Assembly: GCA_963555705.1 (NCBI GenBank)
Contig: OY743180.1
Location: forward strand, 36,860,129-36,924,128
Source of the DNA: Ligustrum vulgare
Taxonomy: Eukaryota; Streptophyta; Magnoliopsida; Lamiales; Oleaceae
Direction of reading: 5' to 3'
Length of the DNA: 64,000 nt
Every line of letters starts with the position of its first letter. Positions within the stretch are counted from its first letter, which is position 1. The position numbers were made by a program, and so were the translations under genes. Below, in pieces: positions 10,545 to 20,892 of the stretch. The notes under the pieces are model-generated. The model saw nothing but the letters and a program-made list of their open reading frames with translations. It did not search any database and had not been told where the DNA came from.

Positions 10545-11070
10545 CATGATTAGATATTCTTTTTTTTTTTTAATTGTTTTTTTTTTCTTTTTTTGGCCAA
10601 AAATTAATCTAAAATTTGATAGTTAATGACTCTAGTCCACCTTCTTCCTTTTTTTAAATTTATTTTTATTTGTCATTTTATTTATTTGTTAATTTTCTTC
10701 TCCCAAATAGATTATTTTTGAGTTAAAATATACTATTGTAACTTTTGAAATATTTTTTAACTGAAATCAATTCTATCCCGGTTCGACTTTCGACTCTTGA
10801 CTCATTGCCTTTTTCGAGTCGAAAATATTTTCGATTTTGGAACACTGATAAAAACATGACTATATAAATGAGACAAGAAAAAGGAAGTGCCCCTATTTGA
10901 GACTCATTATTTTAAATAATGTGATTTGTAATAGTAAATTTTTGAAGAATGCATGTATAGAAAGTATGATTTTTTTATTTCTTTTGTTAGAATATTATTA
11001 AAGAAATACAGGAAACTAAGGGAAGTACCTAGTAGGATAAAAGTACAATTTGAAAAAACAAAAGAAATTT

Positions 11071-11466
11071 ATGAACCCTTCATCTTCAAACCCATCATCC
11101 TCAACTATAACCGAAATTAACATAGAAAAAGAATTTCCAAAAATTATTAAAGAATTTGAGTATCTATTATCATTACACGAGACCCAAGTTTTTGTCATAA
11201 ATAAGACTTTAAAAGAAGACTATAAAATTTTAGATACAGTTATAGACGCTAGAGGATATAGTGATAATTTTAGACCTTTTAAAAATTATATCAATAGAAC
11301 AAGTAAAAGAAGTTTTGAATTCCAGTTTAAAATCAAAGAACTTGAAGAAATTTTAGAAACAAAAATTTTAAGAACAGATAGTGAATTTTACCCTTTCTAT
11401 CTAGAACAATATAGAATAGAGACAGGATATTATAAACAAGATTGTGAAAGTCTTTTAGACCAATAA
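11071..11466 (+). CDS. Small viral ORF upstream of the primer site, unknown
   Basis: An intact 131-codon frame (from the Met of MNPSSS; an in-frame upstream Met at 11050 is possible) with a Ser/Pro-rich N-terminus followed by an Ile/Lys/Glu-rich helical protein. Codon use (AGA, TTA, ATA, AAA) matches the viral genes that follow. It ends 91 nt before the primer binding site, so in the circular genome it would lie in the leader of the pregenomic RNA. I recognise no family. Another open frame in a different phase overlaps its start (about 10985-11110). It may be an extra viral gene, or be displaced by a rearrangement during integration. Confidence 0.5.
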   Translation: MNPSSSNPSSSTITEINIEKEFPKIIKEFEYLLSLHETQVFVINKTLKEDYKILDTVIDARGYSDNFRPFKNYINRTSKRSFEFQFKIKELEEILETKILRTDSEFYPFYLEQYRIETGYYKQDCESLLDQ

Positions 11467-11557
11467 TTCCGCACACAAGCCGACCTCTGCATCCAACCTT
11501 AGAATAAACCCTTCTACGCCAGTGGCTGTGTTTATTTTAAGCATACCCCCTTTCTTT

Positions 11558-11569
11558 TGGTATCAGAGC
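11558..11569 (+). other. Caulimovirid tRNA-Met primer binding site
   Basis: TGGTATCAGAGC followed by CATAAC; caulimovirids use this site to prime minus-strand DNA, and position 1 of their maps is set here. Confidence 0.85.
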
Positions 11570-11570
11570 C

Positions 11571-12035
11571 ATAACTAATAAAAGATACATAGAATACTTA
11601 GACTTAGAACTTTCTAGTCAAGGTAAAAAGTTCAAGACAATAGAAAACAATATATTAAATTGTAATTTAGAAACAACACATAAATTACACAGTTTGTTTT
11701 CAGAAGATCCAAGTCAGAATCTTTTAATAGACTTAGTTATAAATTTTGCAAAAAATTTAGAACAAGCTAATAAAAGAATAAATAAAACTTTAGAAGAAGT
11801 TTCAGATCATCTTAAAACAAGAAACTTAGATTTTAAAAATATTAAAGAAAATTTAGACTTTATTAAAAATCAAAATTGTGTTATTCTAAAAAAAATTTCT
11901 AAACAAGAAAATATTACTTTAACAAGTAATTTTCCAGAAATAACAAAGATTTTAGACTCAAATAAAGAAATTTTGCAAGAAACAAGAAAGATTAGTAATA
12001 AGACAGAAGAATTAAAAGGATTTATTCTTAGTTAA
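11571..12035 (+). CDS. Caulimovirid ORF1-like protein
   Basis: An open frame of 154 codons that begins at the base following the primer site, at ATA (11571), where relatives usually have ATG; either the start was mutated or a near-cognate codon is used, as rice tungro bacilliform virus does with AUU. The frame ends TAA at 12033-12035 and overlaps the ORF2 ATG by one base. The protein is rich in Lys, Glu and Asn and looks largely coiled-coil from about residue 50 onward, as is common for virion-associated or ORF1 proteins of badnavirus-like genomes. Identity is inferred from position and style. Confidence 0.6.
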   Translation: MTNKRYIEYLDLELSSQGKKFKTIENNILNCNLETTHKLHSLFSEDPSQNLLIDLVINFAKNLEQANKRINKTLEEVSDHLKTRNLDFKNIKENLDFIKNQNCVILKKISKQENITLTSNFPEITKILDSNKEILQETRKISNKTEELKGFILS

Positions 12036-12354
12036 TGAACGGAGATTTTGAATCCGAAAGAAACTACAAAGAAGCGTTTGATTACTGTAGAATTTATCAT
12101 AAGGATCCAGAAGGAATAACAAACTTAGATTCTCCAAAACTACTGAAGGAATTTTAATCAGACAAAATAATATAATTATTACTCTTTTAGTAAGTTTACA
12201 CAAAAAATTAGAAGCCTTTGATAAAAGAATAGACCCTGAAATAGAAAGTGATTTAAGAACCATAACAAATAAATTAGGAAATTTAAACATTAAAGAAACA
12301 GGAAAAGAAAAAGTCACAAGAAGGTTATCAAGAGACTTAAAATTTCCAAGATGA
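12035..12354 (+). pseudogene. Caulimovirid ORF2-like protein, frameshifted
   Basis: The ATG at 12035 overlaps the ORF1 stop. The frame is interrupted between about 12115 and 12185 and then continues in another phase to a basic C-terminus (RRLSRDLKFPR), ending at the TGA that overlaps the ORF3 ATG (ATGA at 12351-12354). A small protein with a basic tail between ORF1 and the polyprotein matches the nucleic-acid-binding ORF2 product of badnavirus-like genomes. Defective here. Confidence 0.55.
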
Positions 12355-13191
12355 GTTTGACAACTCCATTTTTAGGAAGATCAAGAACAATCAGTGAAGG
12401 AACATCTAGACCAAGTACATCAGGAGAAAGTAGGAATTTCTTAGATAGAGTTTTAAGGAGAGTAGAACAACATAATCAGAATCTAGAAGAAATTATAGAT
12501 CCAGAACAAGATTATGCTAGATTTCAGACACATGGATTAAGAGTGCTTAATCCTGATATTTTATATAATAGAGGAATCTTTGAATCAAGAACTCAATTTT
12601 TTAGACATCATAGAGAAGTAGAAATACAATGTATTGGAAACCAAGTAGTCAAACTTAATTTAATTTCAGAAGATTCTAAAAAAGAACTCAGAAAAAGAAA
12701 TTTTAGATTTATTCACTTAGGATTAATTGTAATAGGAATAAATATGGTTAAGGCTAAAGAATTTTCAGCAGAACAATTAGCTGGATTAGAATGAGATATG
12801 GATAAATTTTTAGAAGAAGAAGAAAAACCAATAGCACCTAGAGAATCTTTGACCTATAAAGATGCACATGGTAGAACAAGCTTAAGATTTGATTATCAAT
12901 ATGTACCAAAGACTTCTGATGAAGAACAACAAGAATCACACCAAGAAAATGTTCACATAGAACTAATAGGAGAAGATATTGATAAAATAATATACCCAAA
13001 AGAATTAGGAATCATTTTAAATAAAGAATAACTCTTAGAATTAGAAGATCAAATGTATATTTCAAAACAGATAAAAGAAAATGAGTATTTGTATTATGAT
13101 TCAGAACAGAATATTAGGATAGGAATTATTAATGAAGAAAATGATAATAATACAGAAGTTACAGATTATAGTTATATGACTCGATGTTAAA
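12351..13191 (+). pseudogene. ORF3 N-terminal part: movement-protein-like region
   Basis: The polyprotein starts at ATG 12351. Around 12540-12740 it has features of the caulimovirid movement domain (LYNRG followed later by FIHLGLIVIGI), the 30K-type cell-to-cell movement region that opens badnavirus-like polyproteins. In-frame stops lie at 12792-12794 (TGA) and 13029-13031 (TAA). The frame then runs to about 13190, where non-viral sequence begins, so the movement and coat regions are physically separated. Confidence 0.65.
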
Positions 13192-14785
13192 TCTACCCTC
13201 AAAGTATAAAGGGGTCAAATTATAGCCTAGCAATAATCCAGGGTCATTCTTCCTAGGGATTTTATTGGTATCGTAATATTTGCTAAATTCGGAACTTAAA
13301 CTATGATTTCAATTGTGTTTAAATGAATTTGGATAGAATATAATTAAATTGCAATGAAAAAGAAATTTGAGTGGAGTTATTCTTTCGCTATCAATTTGGG
13401 CTTTCAAATAAATTTAGCATGAATTTCTTGAGATCGATAAAATTTGAAAATATTGGTACGAAAATTAGTCAATTTATTTTACGGCATTTAGTCGAGCATG
13501 TTGTGTGCATAATCAATACATACCACATCAACGACATCAATCGAAGTAAAATAATTTGAAAATTTAAAACACTCGTTAATTATCATCAATCACAAGAATT
13601 CATCTATAGAGAATTAACACTCACCCATTGAGGCTAAGAATAACTCCCCTCAAATATGATTTAGCCGAACATAATTAAATTAAACGAAATAAAATTCAAA
13701 TAAACAATAACCATTACTAAAGAGTGAAATTCACGTTTTGAATTGAAAGTTCAATGTCCAAAATATATATCTCAAACCCAAATAACAAAAATTAGTCTAA
13801 ATTCATTAAAACTAGTAATCGAAACAATTAAAAGTCTAAGTAAAATAAGATTGTAAACTAGAACGAATCACCCGAAACAACCAATAGTAGCCTCTATTTT
13901 CGAACCACAAGAATATGCTTCGTTTCTCCTCCTTCGCTGCTGCGTTGAAGTGAAAGCTGCTGGGATTTGTTTGCTGTGTGATGGAGATGAAGATGGTTGG
14001 CGGCTGTGGGAATTGAGAGGTCGAGCTGCTGAGTTGCTGCAGAGAACAAGACAGAGGAATCGTGAGAGAGACAGAGAATGGTTGGCTGGAGTTTGCTGGA
14101 GTGCAGAGGCTGCCGACTGTGAGATGTGTCTGGGAGGAGAGCTGGTTGCGCTGGTGTGTTGTAGCGTGGCTGTTGGGGGGCTGTTGCTACTGGAATGAGG
14201 GAAGCTGCTGCTGCCGAGCGGTGAAGGAGAGGACAGAGGAGAGGGAAAGCTGCGGCTGAGTGATTCTTCACGGTGGAGGCTGAATCCGTTGGCTGTTGAA
14301 GAAGAGAGAGACAGAGGATGGAGAGAGATGGTGGGGGGAGAAAAGATATGGCTGTGTTGCAGAAGATGGGAAGTGAAGGTGGAGAGCGGCTGAGGGAGAA
14401 GATGAAGATAGAATTGGGTTGGGACTGCTGAATCGCGTGAGAGGATGATGAATTGTCGTTGAGTTATGGAAGAGAAAAATCGTGAGGCTGAGAGATAGGG
14501 ATAGTAGGTTAGGCTGGGAGTCCAAAGAATGTGTATGAGTTGTTGGTAGGTTTTTCCAATTTGGGCTTTTTTTCGAGTCCAATAAGCTAGGGATTTTTTT
14601 TGAGATAAAATTGTCCAAAATATACCTGCAATTAAATAAATGAAATTATTAGCAAATAAAATCAATTTAGAGTTTAACAAATAAAATTGAATCTTTAATA
14701 AATTTTACTCTAAATGACAAAATTTATATCCCAAAATCGTATTTTTCATTTATTTATCTATCTAAAATACGTAAATTTGGACACT
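13190..14785. mobile_element. Unclassified ~1.6 kb insertion in the viral polyprotein gene
   Basis: Viral codon use and reading frame stop near 13190 and resume near 14785. The inserted sequence starts with a block containing TATAGCCTAGCAATAATCC and a TCTTCCTAGGGATTT block, has an AT-rich first half and a purine-rich stretch (13930-14520) whose minus-strand frame is low-complexity Ser/Pro/Leu. No coding domain, clear terminal repeats or target duplication were found. It could be a solo LTR or a non-autonomous element of a family I cannot name. The long minus-strand frame at 13868-14680 looks non-coding. Confidence 0.5.
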
Positions 14786-16480
14786 AATCATTATACAAAA
14801 GAACTTATGGAAGATACAACTAGATATAGAACATTTGATGAAACTCATTTTGATAAGACTGTTAAACATGAAATTTTAACTTACGGAGATGGTTTTCCTC
14901 CTAGAGGAGCCTATAATACATATAATGAACCACCGCAGAATAGTAGATATGTAGCAAGAGGAAGTGAGAGACCTTTAGAACAAAAAATAGAATTTCAGAC
15001 AGCCTCTAAAGCACAAATACTAAACATTACTGCACATGATCCACAGACATGGACAAATGTCATAGATGTATGGAAAAATACTATAATAGGACATTATATT
15101 AGAAACATACAAGATATGGAACCCTTAGATATGTATAGATATTTAGAAACATTTTTAGGAGAAAGTACAAAGGCAATGTGGGAAGCCTATAAAATAGAAA
15201 GAAAAGAAGAATATGATTAGTTAGTACAATTAGGGAGTAATCCTTATAATTTTGTTAATAAAGTACAAATTTTAATCACCGGAGCAGACCCTAATTCAGG
15301 ACATATGAGTATACAAAGAAAAGCAATGAGAGACTTAGAACAGCTTAATTTGTATAAATGGACTAAAGGTAAGTATGTAAAAAGGTTTTTAAATGAATAT
15401 TATTACCAAGCCTCAATTTCAGGAAATACATTTAATCAAGAAATAGGAAATAAGTTATTTCATAAGTTACCAGGACCATTAGGATTAGAAATAACAGAAT
15501 CATGGAATAATCAAGCCTCTGTTAAAGAATTTCCAGAGAAAAACTGGAGTATAGGATAGAGAATTCAACATGTAATAAGATGCCTAGAAGGAAAATGTGT
15601 AGAACTACAAATCCAAAAGCAATTAAAAAAGACAGATTATAAATTTTGTAAAGACATTTTTACACCTCAGACATATGGAGCTTCAACCTCTAAACCATAT
15701 AAGAAAACGTATAAAAAGAATTCTAAAGGACCAATAAAGAAAAGATATTTCTTGAGAAAATCAAATAAAAGAAAACCCTACTTAGATGAAAAAAGACACG
15801 TTAGAAAATTTAAACCAGAAAGAACTTATAAAAATAAATTAAATTGTTTTGTTTGTAATAGCAATGAACATCTAGCAAGAACATGCCCGAAAAGAATAAA
15901 CAATTACGATAAGAAAAGTACCCTCATAGAATGTACGAATGAAGACTTAATACAATTAGATGAATACATTTCAGATAAAGAATCTATTTATAGCATAGTG
16001 TCAATAGAAGATCAGACTGAATTAGAAAAAGAACAATCTGATTATGAAATCTTAGATGAATTTACTAAATTCAAAATAAATGAAGAATCAGAATCAGAAC
16101 AAGAAACTGAATTCATGGAGACATCTATAAACTCATGCAGACATAAATGGCAAAAGAACATAGGAACAGATAACATAGCATGTTTTATTTGTAATTGGTA
16201 TCCAGCAAAAAAACTTAGAGCAAAATGTTTAGAATGTTATAAAGAAGCATGTATAAGATGTTTAGAAGAAAATATGATTTTAGAAAAAGAAGAAATAAAC
16301 ATTGAATTAGAAAGAAATAAATTAGAAATTTCTGAAATCAAAATTCTTAGAAAAAGAATTGAAAATTTAGAAGAAATGCAGAAATTGATGATAAGAAGAA
16401 TTGAGATGATAGAAACAAACAGAAAAGACAAACAAATTATGATAGAAGAATCAGATCTAGAATGCTCACAAATTAATTAT
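14786..16480 (+). pseudogene. ORF3 middle part: coat protein with two Cys-rich motifs
   Basis: A single frame resumes after the insertion and continues to 16798, with only two in-frame TAG stops (15218-15220 and 15557-15559). The region up to about 15550 resembles the capsid core of badnavirus-like polyproteins. A zinc knuckle C-x2-C-x4-H-x4-C lies at about 15844-15890 after a Lys/Arg-rich run. A second cluster, with one His and seven Cys in the 42 codons from about 16134 to 16262, has the layout of a CxxC-type finger. Two Cys motifs after the capsid are known from badnaviruses and tungrovirus. An acidic stretch lies between the two and a coiled coil follows. Confidence 0.7.
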
Positions 16481-18561
16481 GTTCAAGTAATTTGTAATAC
16501 AGAAAAACTTAAAACAATTAAGGTAAAATGCCAGATTAGAATAGGAAACTATATAATAAAATGCTTAGGATTAATAGATTCAGGAAGTAGTAATTGTATA
16601 ATAAATAAAAAACTAATTCCAGATCAATATATTTTAGAATCCGAAAATCCAATAAATGCCCAACAAATGGATGGTGGGTTATATACATATACAGAATTGT
16701 TAAGACCAAATAGTAAAATAAGTTTTGAGACAAATTATGGACTTAGTACAGAATATACATTACCAAGAGATTCAACATGGGTTGACCTCTCAATTTAAAA
16801 GAAACAGATTTTATTATAGGTCTAAGCTTTTTATTAAAAGACAATGGTAGTGTTACAATAACAAAAGACTTTATACATTTCCAAAAACATACATTATTTA
16901 CACCAGCCCAAACAATACATTATCCATCGGAGTGTGCTGAGAAGCGTGGTGGAAGCCGTAAAGAAAAAATTTGCCCCTGTAATAAAGAAAGAGAATGTCA
17001 GTTGTTAGAAGAAAAAGAAGAAGATTTAGATAAAGAAGAAGTAGAAGAATTTGAAATAGATCATGAATCTTTAGAATTCTTAGATAATGAAAAAATCTAT
17101 GACATGCTAATTACAGAACAAGATATAGAAAATTTAATCAATAGATTAGAAAAGATGGAAATATTAGGAGAAAATGTTTTAAAATATTGGGAAAAAGACA
17201 AGATTTTTTGTGAAATAAAGATTAAAAATCCAGAATATATCATAAGAACTAAGAACGTAGAAGCAACTAATTTGGATTTAGAAGATTTCAAAATACATAT
17301 TGAAGAATTAATGAAATTAGGAGTTATTAGAAGATCAGATAGCCCTCATAGATCAGCAGCCTTATTGTAAGAAAATACTCAGAAATAGTTAGGGGAAAAA
17401 GCAGAATGGTTATTAATTATAAAAGACTCAATGATAATACAATAGACGATGCATACAAAGTCCCAGACAAAACAGTTTTAATCAATAAGATCCAAGAATG
17501 TAAAATTTTTAGTAAATTTGATTTAAAATCAGGATTTTGGCAGGTAAAGATGCACCCATATAGTATTAGATGGACAACGTTTACTTGTCCAGAAGGACAT
17601 TATGAGTGGCTAGTAATGCCCTTTGGATTAAAAAATGCACCAAGCATTTTCCAAAGAAAAATGGAAGATATCTTTAATAAGCATAGTAAGTTTATTATAG
17701 CATACATAGATGATATTCTTGTTTTTTAGTAAAAATAGAAGAGAACACAGAGGACACTTACAAATTGTGTTTTCAGAATTTATAAAGCACGGTCTGATCA
17801 TAAGTAAGAAGAAAATGATTTTGTTTAAAGAATATATAGATTTCTTAGGAGTCAATATAGGCCAGGGAGAAATAAAGTTACAACCCCATATAGCTCAAAA
17901 AGCATTAGAATTTTCAGACAAATTAGAAGATTTAAAGCAAATTCAGAAATTCTTAGGATTAGTAAACTATGCAAGACCATTTATAAAAGATTTAGGAAAA
18001 ATAGCAGGACCCTTATATTCCAAGACCTCTCCCACAGGACAGAGATTCTTTAACCAAGAAGATATAAAGCTTGTACAAGAAATCAAAGACAAAATTAAAA
18101 ATTTGCCAAAACTAGGAATGCCTTTAGACATAGACTTCTTAATCATAGAAACAGATGGAAGTATATTAGGATGGGGAGCCATTCTATTATGCAAACCAAA
18201 TAGATATGCAGATAAAAATACAGAAACAATTTGTAGATATAATAGTGGTAACTATAAAGAAAAAGGAAATATGAGTAGCATAGATGCAGAACTTTTAGCT
18301 GTTAATTATGCTTTAGATAGTTTTGAACTATTCATTATTTCAAAGAAAGAAGTCATAATAAGAACAGATTGTGTTGCCATAGTTTCTTTTTATAACAAAT
18401 TAAAATTAGATTCTAAGAAAATAAGTAGAAGAAGATGGTTAAATTTTGTAGATAGAATTACAAATACAGGAATAGATATAGAGTTTGAACATATCAAAGG
18501 AGTAGATAATAAAGCAGCAGACATCCTTAGTAGAATGATAGAAAACAAAGGAAATTTTTAA
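16481..18561 (+). pseudogene. ORF3 C-terminal part: protease, reverse transcriptase, RNase H, frameshifted
   Basis: The retropepsin D-S-G lies at about 16577-16585. A frameshift near 16790 is followed by the protease end, with an IIGLSFL-type motif near 16810. A second frameshift near 17355 precedes RMVINYKRL (17402) and KFDLKSGFWQVKM (17515). The YIDDIL catalytic motif is near 17703. Just after it a one-base change in a T run (about 17722-17728) shifts the frame again. RNase H follows, with an ETDGS-type first Asp near 18148 and a final ADILSR near 18520, ending TAA at 18559-18561. Function in a live virus: polyprotein processing and reverse transcription of pregenomic RNA. Here it is broken in at least three places. 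Confidence 0.8.
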
Positions 18562-18586
18562 CTCATTTTAAATTTGTTTTCTACAG

Positions 18587-19804
18587 ATGTCTAGACCTCC
18601 TCCAAGACCAGGAATTCCTCCAAGAAATTCCTTTACATCATTTCAGACTCCATCTACATAGAACAGACCATATTACTCAGAACGATTAAGATTCGGTAAC
18701 CAAGAACTCATTTGTTTTCCTAGTAGTAATATTTCTTTCAAAGCACTTGCACACGTCTCACTTTCAAAAGAAGAGAAATGCATCTTAGACAATTTATGGA
18801 TTTCATACAACAAGAATCCCAAAGACCAGAAATATTTTCTTGCATGTATGAATGCATTGTCAGAACACTTTAATCAGAACATAACTAGGTTTAAGTTTTA
18901 TGTTGTTATTAAAGGACATAAGTTAGGTGTTTTTCATACATGGTTAGAAGTTTTAAAAAGCATCAGCAATTTTAAAGACCCACTTTACAAAGGTTTTACA
19001 AGTTTGAAAGAAGCTCTAGATTCAGCCAGACAACTCATAGGTATTAACTTCTTTGTTTCCCCTTCTCTCAAGAACTACCAAGATCCTCCTCTAGACTTTT
19101 CTTCCAGCAGGGATGAGAATATTTTTTTTAACCATTGCAAATGTTTGAAGAACAATTTCAGAGTTATCAATGAATCCAACCAGAACCTCATTTCAGAAAG
19201 AACCCTTTTACAAAAGAAGATCACAGAGTTGGAGAAAGAAATTGTCAGTTTAAAACTTAGTTTAGGAAAAGGTACTACTGAGCCAAAGAAGTCAGTAGCT
19301 AGTCCAGCTCAAACGGTAGCTGGTAAAGACTTTTCAAACCCGTTAATGGCTGTGGACTTGTCAAAAGCCCAACAGACTCAGGGAACTGTTGATTTCCCTA
19401 CTACACAAGCCCATTTTAATTTTGAACAGACCCAACAATTTCCTTCCCAGAATAAAGAAATTTGGGACACACTGGGCCAGCCCAGTGGAAAGTTTGATTA
19501 TCTTTTCAAATATTCCAGCCCAATTCAGAATTTTAATCCAATACAAATTACCCAAGAAGAATCCAGTAGCCAGAATACCAAAGGAAAAGAAATTTTTCAA
19601 GAAGCCCAAGACCCGGAAGACGACATTGTTTCTATTAATCATTTACTTTCACAAATTCAGAAACTCCAGAAGAGTTCAAGCCAAGAAGAGTCTTCGAAAA
19701 GAAAGAAAAAATTAGTGATAAAAAAGAAAAAAGACAAAGAAATTCAAGAAAAAATGAACAAAGCCATAGAACAAGTTTTTGAAAGAATTTTTTTCAAAAA
19801 ATAA
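18587..19804 (+). pseudogene. Caulimovirid ORF4 with viroplasmin/RNase H1 N-like domain
   Basis: The frame opens at ATG 18587, directly after TTTGTTTTCTACAG, which is an excellent splice-acceptor match, and has one in-frame TAG (18659-18661). About residues 105-155 match the small domain shared by caulimovirus translational transactivator P6 and RNase H1 N-termini (VVIKGHKLGVFHTW, then LYKGF). A coiled coil follows (about 19140-19260), then a low-complexity Gln/Ser/Pro region and a very basic Lys-rich tail. In rice tungro bacilliform virus the ORF4 product is made from a spliced RNA, and the acceptor here suggests the same. A second short acidic frame (19779-19985) overlaps its end. ORF4 function in re-initiation or inclusion bodies is inferred from the domain. 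Confidence 0.65.
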
Positions 19805-19997
19805 AGAAAAAGAAAAGGAAATTCCAGAATGTCCTCAGAATAAAAAAGAACTAATTACAGAAGACAACGAAGACGGATCTAACCAAGGAAATAGTGGATT
19901 CGAAGATCAAGACAGAGATGGATACAATAATTCAGATAGTGGGATGTCATTTTCATCTACTGCAGAACATAATTTAAACACATAGAAAAGAAAAAAG

Positions 19998-20081
19998 ATG
20001 CTGCCGACGCAACAAGACAAAAAACTTTTAGAAAGAAGATGCTGCTGCCGACGCAACAAGACAAAAAACTTTTATAAAGAA
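19998..20081 (+). repeat. Tandem direct repeat upstream of the viral TATA box
   Basis: Two copies of a ~42-bp unit starting GATGCTG and sharing CCGACGCAACAAGACAAAAA (19998-20037 and 20038-20081), followed by a shorter third GATGCTGC. It sits about 200-270 bp upstream of the TATA box, where a duplicated activator site could act as an enhancer. Confidence 0.8.
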
Positions 20082-20272
20082 GATGCTGCAGACAGAAGAT
20101 TTTTTGCTTTAGGATAAGATTGTCCAAACTTTTTTGACCAGAGTTGCTCGGAGAAACGCATGTCAAAAAAGCATAAGACAACTTTTAGAAAAGCAGAAAA
20201 GAATTGGAGACAGCTGTAAAAAGATAGACGCGTGTTAGGACAGACTTGTAATCTTGCTCCCAAGAATTTCTC

Positions 20273-20280
20273 TATATAAG
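20273..20280 (+). promoter_or_regulatory. Viral pregenomic RNA promoter TATA box
   Basis: TATATAAG in the context TCTCTATATAAGGAC, downstream of ORF4 and of the repeat at 19998-20081, the standard place of the caulimovirid promoter. The start site would be near 20305. An AATAAA at about 20499 could be the viral polyadenylation signal. The DnaJ start codon lies 613 bp downstream in the same orientation. Confidence 0.7.
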
Positions 20281-20892
20281 GACTTTGTTTCATTTGGAAA
20301 TGGCAAGAGTTTTCAACTTGTGATCTCCTTGCTTCACCAAAAAACCTCCTTATATCAGAAAAATTCTCAATCTAAAAACCTGTGTATAGAAACCTGTGAA
20401 TATCCTTGAGGTATTTTTTCTTTCCCAAAGTTTTATTCAATCCTTTTGGAGATTTTCCGAAAAGGAAATCCTTAGTTGTATTATCTTTAAGATGTTTTAA
20501 TAAATCTCCAAAAAATTTATCTTTATGTTTTACATTTTGTATTCATGTTTTTAATTCCAGAAGTTCATATGATGTAAATTTTGTTGATAGATATAAATCA
20601 TTTCATCCTATGCATATCATAAAAGTATAACTTGATTTTTAGAAGTCATACTGTTTTTAGGTTAATCCTGAGTGACCCAGAAAGATAGGATTGTTGGCCG
20701 GAGTGAGCCTGTTTGGATCCTTAAGTACTGGGAAAATGGTTAGTTAACCTAGGAATCTTGTAAGGAGTGCCAGTGGTAAAAAAAAGGAGGATTTTGAATA
20801 ATCACTTTTAAGCTTAGGTTTAATCTTTTATTGGAACCCTCCACCCAATAAAGTACTCATCGTTTCTCGGACAGCAAATTCAGACAGAAAAA

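Larger units (their letters stand above)
10990..20830 (+). other. Endogenous caulimovirid (pararetrovirus), nearly full length, defective
   Basis: A linear viral copy in the order: small ORF, tRNA-Met primer site, ORF1, ORF2, ORF3 polyprotein (movement protein, coat protein with zinc finger, protease, reverse transcriptase, RNase H), ORF4 with a viroplasmin-like domain, promoter and leader. Without the ~1.6 kb insertion at 13190-14785 it is about 8.2 kb, a normal genome size for the family. ORF1/ORF2/ORF3 junctions overlap as TAATG and ATGA, the style of badnaviruses and rice tungro bacilliform virus, and the reverse transcriptase motifs (KNAPSIFQRKM) agree. Several stops and frameshifts make every large gene defective. 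There is no integrase, as expected for the family. Both outer edges are approximate because no target duplication was found. Confidence 0.8.

Noticed and set aside
13868..14680. 270-codon minus-strand frame as a protein gene
   Set aside because: Low-complexity Ser/Pro/Leu composition from a purine-rich strand; overlapping frames are equally open; no domain.
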